Positions 14,910 through 19,122 of a stretch of 19,122 nt of DNA are shown here, one piece after another; positions within the stretch are counted from its first letter, which is position 1; each line of letters starts with the position of its first letter. Source of the DNA: JAGXLC01 sp964461045 (lineage in GTDB: Bacteria > Bacteroidota > Bacteroidia > Bacteroidales > UBA12077). Location: the NCBI GenBank assembly GCA_964461045.1, contig CAYWSJ010000065.1, positions 1 to 19,122 on the forward strand. The letters run 5' to 3'. The position numbers were made by a program, and so were the translations under genes. Below the pieces are notes generated by a model. It had not been told where the DNA came from, made no database searches, and saw only the letters and a program-made list of their open reading frames with translations.

Positions 14910-16361
14910 CTAATTTTCTTCTTGTGGCTCTTTTGGTTTTTCATGACCCACATATTCTCGCTTCCATATATTCTTAGTAAGGTTTTCGAGTTTTTGATCG
15001 TATTGCCTTAGAACTCTATAATATTCAGGGTCCTTCAGAGATTCTTCAGCCTCTTTGCTTTCACCCTCTGCTTCGTATGGAAGAATGTTTTCTCTGAAGT
15101 TATGATAATGGTCTCTAATAGAGCAAGGCATCAGCCAGTTGTTTGGTGTTTTTGGATGCGCTTGTCCATAATCTCTGATCCATTTTCTTCCTCTTTTCAT
15201 AAAGTCGGAGAACAGGGCGTCTACCAATGACTTGTCGCTTTTGTACAGTTCATATACATTGTCGACATAATATGGAACAAAAACACAGGGCATAATATTG
15301 CCATTCCAGTCAATGTAAAAATATCCGCCTCTTCTTCCGTATGCGATACATCCATTAACAAGTACACCACTGTTCCAGAAATCAGCTACACAGTATTGTT
15401 TTTGTTTAATCAGGTATTCCCATTTTCTGTATAACTGTACTCTTTTTTCAGGCTGTACCATTAAATCAAATGCATGGGTACTTCTTCCTATAGGCATTAA
15501 CTGGAATTGCCACATGTAAGTGACTCCTTGTTCTTTAAAGAAGTAGTCATAGAATTCATCACTGAGCAGGAGGTCTTCATTTTTACTTGTAGCTGTTACA
15601 GATATGCCAATTGGTACACCTGCATTTCTTAAATTTTCAAAAGACTGCAGAATTTTTTTGAAAATTCCTTTACCTCTTCTTTCATCGGTTTCCTTCTCAA
15701 AACCTTCAACAGAAATAGAAGGTGTTACATTTCCCAGTTCAGCTAACTTATCTGCAACTTCTTTTGTAATAAGAGTACCGTTTGTATAGACAAGGAAAAA
15801 CATGTCGCTATATTTTTCAAAAATATCCAGCAATGTTTTTCCTTCACTTTTATACATGAAAGGCTCTCCACCACTTATGGTTACAAATCTGCTGTGGAAC
15901 TTGTCGTGTACATCACCAATGATTTTGTCAACTATATGATACGGTAAGGTTGGCGTTGTATGTGCATTGGATGAAGCATAGCATCCTGTACAATTCAGGT
16001 TACACCTTTGAGTGGGTGAAAGCACAATGAAATTGGGCGGATACTCGCCATGTTGTTCTTTAAACTCGTCCAGCTTATTATTATGACCTTGTTTGTTTAA
16101 AAATGAATTTTCTACCAATACGTGTGTAAGACGCTTGAAAACATTAGAAGAAAAATATCCCTTATTAAAATTTCTAACTGCAGACTGAAGCATAGAATTC
16201 ATAAAGTGATACTTTTTCTCCTGGACTTTTTTGAGGTTTTCACCGTCATTTTCCACGATGGTATTGTAAAGATGATTATCTATTTTTTTTAGCAGGTAAC
16301 TCTGGGCTACCTGGTTGCTAACAATTTCTCTTAGTACATTGGAAAATATAAAGTTTTTCAT
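14910..16361 (-). CDS. Radical SAM protein with SPASM-like C-terminal cysteines, function unknown
   Basis: 483-residue cytoplasmic protein. A helical N-terminal region (about 1-105) leads to a radical SAM core with CNLNCTGC (C120, C124, C127) for the SAM-binding [4Fe-4S] cluster, SGGEPF (163-168), and SVEG (217-220). Further cysteines C324, C338 (NGCIAYG), C359 (GNIMPCVF) and C413 (MPCSIRDHYH) resemble a SPASM-type region binding auxiliary clusters, as in enzymes that modify peptides or mature other enzymes. The C-terminal 60 residues are charged and Glu/Lys rich. The substrate is not known: there is no partner gene in the same direction and no convincing precursor peptide in the 409 bases upstream. 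A purine-rich AGAAAGGAG (16397-16405, minus strand) lies too far (about 36 bases) from the ATG to be its ribosome site. It is monocistronic, with a strong terminator. Confidence 0.85.
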   Translation of the reverse strand: MKNFIFSNVLREIVSNQVAQSYLLKKIDNHLYNTIVENDGENLKKVQEKKYHFMNSMLQSAVRNFNKGYFSSNVFKRLTHVLVENSFLNKQGHNNKLDEFKEQHGEYPPNFIVLSPTQRCNLNCTGCYASSNAHTTPTLPYHIVDKIIGDVHDKFHSRFVTISGGEPFMYKSEGKTLLDIFEKYSDMFFLVYTNGTLITKEVADKLAELGNVTPSISVEGFEKETDERRGKGIFKKILQSFENLRNAGVPIGISVTATSKNEDLLLSDEFYDYFFKEQGVTYMWQFQLMPIGRSTHAFDLMVQPEKRVQLYRKWEYLIKQKQYCVADFWNSGVLVNGCIAYGRRGGYFYIDWNGNIMPCVFVPYYVDNVYELYKSDKSLVDALFSDFMKRGRKWIRDYGQAHPKTPNNWLMPCSIRDHYHNFRENILPYEAEGESKEAEESLKDPEYYRVLRQYDQKLENLTKNIWKREYVGHEKPKEPQEEN

Positions 16362-16581
16362 AATTATACATTTTTTTGGTTATTATGAAAAAAATATCTC
16401 CTTTCTTTCTAAGTAATTTATTTTAATTTTGAGGAGAATGTCAAGAAATATTATGTTAAATTTTATTAAAAATATTAATTAATATTCTATATTTTAAGGT
16501 TTTAATATCTTATTCGTGGTAGAAAAATTAGAAATTATTTTGGTTTTTCTTATTTTAACAAAATAGTTTTATATGATAACT

Positions 16582-16603
16582 AGCCCCGCCCTTTAGGGTG
16601 GCT
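16582..16603. repeat. GC-rich imperfect hairpin, possible REP or IS200/IS605-type end relic
   Basis: AGCCCCGCCCT (16582-16592) pairs with AGGGTGGCT (16595-16603) around a 2-base loop, with a bulge. It is abruptly GC-rich inside very AT-rich sequence. Hairpins of this kind occur as REP elements and at the ends of single-strand transposons, but no transposase is nearby, so the origin is a guess. Confidence 0.4.
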
Positions 16604-16629
16604 GCTGGATTAAACCTGAGATCCATTCA

Positions 16630-16673
16630 ATTTCTATAAATTTTGTATTTTGATTTACAAAATTTATAGAAAT
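16630..16673. repeat. 18-base perfect inverted repeat
   Basis: ATTTCTATAAATTTTGTA (16630-16647) and its exact complement (16656-16673) around the 8-base loop TTTTGATT. It is too AT-rich and lacks a T tail for a normal terminator. It lies 98 bases upstream of the LysO start and could be an operator, an RNA hairpin or a miniature-element relic. Confidence 0.75.
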
Positions 16674-16770
16674 CATAGATAGTTGGGATAGTCATCTGGT
16701 AAAAAACAAAATATTTAAAATTTGGTAAAGTGAAATTTTTAATTGAAATCAAAACAGTTTCTTAATCACT

Positions 16771-17064
16771 ATGAGTTTTTCGGTTATTGCCATACTATTA
16801 CTATTGGCTGGCGTTACAGCGGGTTATTTGCTTCGCAGTTTTAAAGGATTTATTAAGATATCTGCCAAATTAACAGACGCTTCTATTTTTTTGTTGCTCT
16901 TTTTTTTAGGTGTCTCTGTAGGAATGAATGACAGCGTTATTAAAAATTTTGAGAAAATTGGTTTTCAGGCTATCAGCGTAACGCTGCTGGCTTTGCTTGG
17001 CAGCCTTGTGGTAACCGCATTGCTCTCCAGGTTTATTTTAAAAAATCGTTCTAAAAGAAATTAA
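16771..17064 (+). CDS. LysO-type exporter, N-terminal half protein (DUF340)
   Basis: Inner-membrane protein of 97 residues with three predicted hydrophobic helices (about 4-21, 37-53 and 68-91). The segment FFLGVSVGMND (about 44-54) matches the glycine-rich motif of the LysO (YbjE) family, which exports lysine and toxic analogues such as thialysine in Escherichia coli. There the protein is one chain of about 300 residues; here the sequence corresponds only to its first third and the rest is in the next gene, 4 bases downstream. Each gene has its own start and stop and no frameshift joins them, so this is a two-gene form rather than a broken gene. Both halves presumably assemble in the membrane. 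The role in lysine export is by family; arginine, ornithine or citrulline are possible given the arginine deiminase next door. Confidence 0.75.
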   Translation: MSFSVIAILLLLAGVTAGYLLRSFKGFIKISAKLTDASIFLLLFFLGVSVGMNDSVIKNFEKIGFQAISVTLLALLGSLVVTALLSRFILKNRSKRN

Positions 17065-17068
17065 TTTT

Positions 17069-17665
17069 ATGAAAAATACGGTTATCATACTCTTCTTTTT
17101 TGTGGCAGGTATTTTGTTTGGGGTTTTTTCTGTATTCCCGGATAGTTTCTCGGGAGAGGATATGACTACTTATGTTTTATATTTTCTTTTGGTATTGGTG
17201 GGTATAGGAGTTGGCGCCAATAAGAACACCTTACAGATGCTGAAATCTGTGAATTTTAAGATTCTTTTAATTCCCTTGTCGGTGATTATAGGCACTTTTC
17301 TTGGTACAGGCATCTATTCATTGCTGGATCCGAACATGACCCTGCGCGAATGTTGGGCCGTTGGAGCAGGTTTTGGATATTATAGTTTGTCCAGTGTGAT
17401 TATCAAGGAAATGGCAGGAGAGAGCCTGGGAGTGATAGCCCTGCTTTCGAATATTATCAGGGAGATTTTTACCCTGGTTTTTGCTCCCCTGATTGCCAGA
17501 ATTTTTGGGAAACTAGCCCCCATTTCATCCGGAGGAGCAACGGCTATGGATACAACCTTGCCAATTATTACCCGCTATTCGGGAACTGAATACGTTGCTT
17601 TCTCTGTTTTTAGCGGGTTGGCCCTTACCCTGCTGGTGCCACTGATTGTTCCTCTTGTTCTCTGA
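17069..17665 (+). CDS. lysO: Lysine exporter LysO family protein, C-terminal half protein
   Basis: Inner-membrane protein of 198 residues with about six hydrophobic helices. VLVGIGVGANKNTL (about 42-55) repeats the motif of the preceding protein. WAVGAGFGYYSLSSVIIKEM (about 92-111) is the conserved core of the LysO family, and the later IIREIFTLVFAPL and GGATAMDTTLPIITRYSG segments are also typical. Together with the 97-residue partner the total is 295 residues, almost that of Escherichia coli LysO (about 299). Stop and start of the pair are 4 bases apart, so they form an operon and are likely translated together. Arginine deiminase follows after 117 bases with a separate promoter candidate. 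Substrate is inferred from the family only. Confidence 0.85.
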   Translation: MKNTVIILFFFVAGILFGVFSVFPDSFSGEDMTTYVLYFLLVLVGIGVGANKNTLQMLKSVNFKILLIPLSVIIGTFLGTGIYSLLDPNMTLRECWAVGAGFGYYSLSSVIIKEMAGESLGVIALLSNIIREIFTLVFAPLIARIFGKLAPISSGGATAMDTTLPIITRYSGTEYVAFSVFSGLALTLLVPLIVPLVL

Positions 17666-17727
17666 GAGTGAAAATAAAATCCGTTGGCTTTTCCTGAAAA
17701 AAAACAGTTTATTTTGTTTACAATTAT

Positions 17728-17735
17728 TAATTTTG
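17728..17735 (+). promoter_or_regulatory. Candidate -7 promoter box of arginine deiminase gene
   Basis: TAATTTTG fits TAnnTTTG and lies 47 bases before the ATG at 17783. No correctly spaced -33 TTTG is seen. There is no clear terminator between the LysO pair and this point, so readthrough from the exporter genes is also likely. Confidence 0.35.
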
Positions 17736-17782
17736 TGCGACTTTGCCAATTAAAAATTGTCACATAAAAAAACCAATTAACA

Positions 17783-19045
17783 ATGAAGAGGTTAGCCATA
17801 GATGTTCGTTCAGAAATAGGAGAATTGGAAGGTGTGGTTTTACATACTCCGGGACATGAAGTTGAAAACATGACACCAAAAAATGCCGAAAGAGCTTTGT
17901 ATAGTGATATTCTGAATTTGTCCGTAGCAGGAAAAGAATATGAACAGTTCAGAGAAGTTCTGAACAAACTCACACGAACCTTCCAGGTTAAGGATCTTTT
18001 GAAAGATATTTTATCAAATGAAAAGATTAAAGAAAATTTGTTGGACAGACTTTGCAAGTTTGAGCAGAAGCCGGATATTTTAGATTACCTGATGGGTCTG
18101 GCCCCAGATGAATTGTCCAGGCAGCTTATTCAGGGTGTTATCGAAACCAAAGATACGCTAACCAAATACCTGAACAAAGAACGCTATGCATTGCGCCCGC
18201 TTCATAATTTCTTTTTTACGCGGGATGCTTCAATGTCTGTACTTGATGATGTTTTAATAGGCAGAATGGCAAACGATGTGAGGGAGAGAGAATCCTTCAT
18301 TATGGAGGCTATTTTTGATTATCACGAAACTTTTAAGACCCGCACGGTTAACCCTCTGAATAAAAAGAACTGTAGTCCGGAAACCTCCATTGAGGGCGGC
18401 GATGTACTGGTAGCCCGCGATGATATCCTCTTAATAGGAGATGGTTCCAGGACATCCTCGCAGGGCATCGATTTTATTCTCGAACAACTCATTCAGCAAG
18501 GAGAAAAAGACAGGCATATTCTCGTGCAGGAGCTGCCTTACCAGCCAGAATCTTTCATTCACCTTGACATGGTATTTACCTTTCTGAATAAAAACGAATG
18601 TATGGTTTATGAACCACTCATTCTGCAAACAAATAAATACCAGACCATTCATATTCACATAAAAAATGGAAAGGTACATTCGATTAAAGAAGAAGAGAAT
18701 CTTTTAAAAGCCTTAAAACAGTTGGGTATGGACCTTAAGCCTGTTATTTGTGGCGGAACAAAAGATTTATGGATACAGGAGAGAGAACAATGGCACAGTG
18801 GCGCCAACTTTTTTGCAGTGGGACCCGGTAAGGTTATTGGGTACGGACGAAATGTTTACACCATGGAAGAAATGAACAAGAACGGATACGAGATATTGGC
18901 TGCAAAAGACATTATAGAAGGCAAGAAAGATGCCGGTAAGTATGAGAAGTATGTGGTGTCGCTTGATGGTTCAGAGCTGCCCCGCGGAGGCGGTGGAGCC
19001 AGGTGCATGACGATGCCGGTTCGCAGAAAACGAGTAGACTGGTAA
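17783..19045 (+). CDS. arcA: Arginine deiminase
   Basis: Hydrolyses arginine to citrulline and ammonia, the first step of the arginine deiminase pathway; cytoplasmic, 420 residues, normal length. All catalytic residues are present: FFFTRD with D148, IEGGD with E204, FIHLDMVF with H260 and D262, and GGGGARCMTMP with the nucleophile C408. The N-terminal LEGVVLHTPGHEVENMTP and the helical insertion (about 75-135) are typical of true arginine deiminases rather than agmatine deiminase or amidinotransferase. No ornithine carbamoyltransferase (ArcB), carbamate kinase (ArcC) or ArcD antiporter is seen before the window ends 77 bases later, so whether it serves energy metabolism, nitrogen release or acid resistance is open. 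The LysO-type exporter upstream may move the product or excess basic amino acid; this is inferred from proximity only. Confidence 0.95.
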   Translation: MKRLAIDVRSEIGELEGVVLHTPGHEVENMTPKNAERALYSDILNLSVAGKEYEQFREVLNKLTRTFQVKDLLKDILSNEKIKENLLDRLCKFEQKPDILDYLMGLAPDELSRQLIQGVIETKDTLTKYLNKERYALRPLHNFFFTRDASMSVLDDVLIGRMANDVRERESFIMEAIFDYHETFKTRTVNPLNKKNCSPETSIEGGDVLVARDDILLIGDGSRTSSQGIDFILEQLIQQGEKDRHILVQELPYQPESFIHLDMVFTFLNKNECMVYEPLILQTNKYQTIHIHIKNGKVHSIKEEENLLKALKQLGMDLKPVICGGTKDLWIQEREQWHSGANFFAVGPGKVIGYGRNVYTMEEMNKNGYEILAAKDIIEGKKDAGKYEKYVVSLDGSELPRGGGGARCMTMPVRRKRVDW

Positions 19046-19122
19046 AAAACTGCGGTGAATAGCAGCAACTTCTTGGTTGAGAGATTATCTGAAAGAGTAT
19101 TAAGAATTAAAAGAGGTAAAGC

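Larger units (their letters stand above)
16362..16770. other. 409-base AT-rich intergenic region with palindromes
   Basis: Divergent spacer between the radical SAM gene and the LysO pair; strongly AT-rich except for a GC-rich patch at 16581-16610. It contains a 16-base perfect palindrome AATATTAATTAATATT (16471-16486), a GC-rich hairpin (16582-16603) and an 18-base inverted repeat (16630-16673), plus two tiny open frames of 13 and 14 codons that are not convincing. No tRNA, riboswitch or transposase fragment was recognised. Confidence 0.7.

Noticed and set aside
16385..16426. 13-codon frame starting MKKISPFF
   Set aside because: Too short, no ribosome site, no conserved feature; expected by chance in such sequence.
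16438..16482. 14-codon frame with a good GAGGAG ribosome site, considered as a small peptide or precursor for the radical SAM enzyme
   Set aside because: It is very AT-rich, ends in a palindrome, has no cysteine or recognisable leader/core pattern, and lies on the opposite strand to the radical SAM gene.
17747..17759. CAATTAAAAATTG before arcA as an arginine repressor site
   Set aside because: It lacks the TGAAT...ATTCA core of ArgR boxes and is simple AT-rich sequence.
1..19122. CRISPR array, tRNA or rRNA genes, prophage or complete insertion sequence
   Set aside because: No spaced direct repeats, cloverleaf-like segments, conserved rRNA sequence, integrase or transposase reading frame was seen.

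Overview
The window looks like draft-assembly chromosome from a low-GC member of the Bacteroidota, probably a Bacteroidales/Marinilabiliales-type organism. The reasons are a type III glutamine synthetase, a TPR/PD40/OmpA envelope protein of the PorE layout, a lysine exporter split into two genes, a single-POTRA Omp85-like barrel, and promoter candidates of the Bacteroidota -7 type (TAnnTTTG) with few Shine-Dalgarno sequences. Genus cannot be read from the sequence. A run of exactly 100 N (7172-7271) marks a scaffold gap inside one gene.

Layout. Positions 1-982 (minus) hold the N-terminal part of type III glutamine synthetase, with a repeat-bearing upstream region. Next comes an M20 metallodipeptidase (1166-2536, minus) with its own terminator. 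A divergent intergenic region leads to queE (2642-3280, plus) and a PorE-like envelope protein (3297-5285, plus). That gene converges on an adenylyl cyclase-HD phosphohydrolase fusion (5310-6743, minus). On the plus strand follow an M49-like zinc peptidase lipoprotein broken by the N gap (6921-8291), an Omp85/BamA-like barrel (8403-10334), a 2-Cys peroxiredoxin (10415-11044), and the pabB-tilS pair (11104-13744). tilS overlaps convergent aroC (13732-14745, minus) by 13 bases. An orphan radical SAM protein with extra C-terminal cysteines lies at 14910-16361 (minus). A 409-base AT-rich intergenic region with two hairpins precedes a two-gene LysO-type exporter (16771-17665, plus) and arginine deiminase (17783-19045, plus).

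How the genes work together. Most are housekeeping: nitrogen assimilation (GlnN), peptide breakdown (M20, M49-like), tRNA maturation (QueE for queuosine precursor, TilS for lysidine), chorismate synthesis and use (AroC, PabB), peroxide defence and outer-membrane assembly. The last block pairs a basic amino-acid exporter with arginine deiminase and may form an arginine-handling unit.

No CRISPR array, rRNA, tRNA, intact insertion sequence or prophage was seen. The points most worth following up are the cyclase-HD fusion with an altered active-site residue, the PorE-like protein lacking a lipobox, the LysO-ArcA pairing, the orphan radical SAM protein, and the palindromic tilS/aroC overlap that makes both proteins end Tyr-Ser-Glu.
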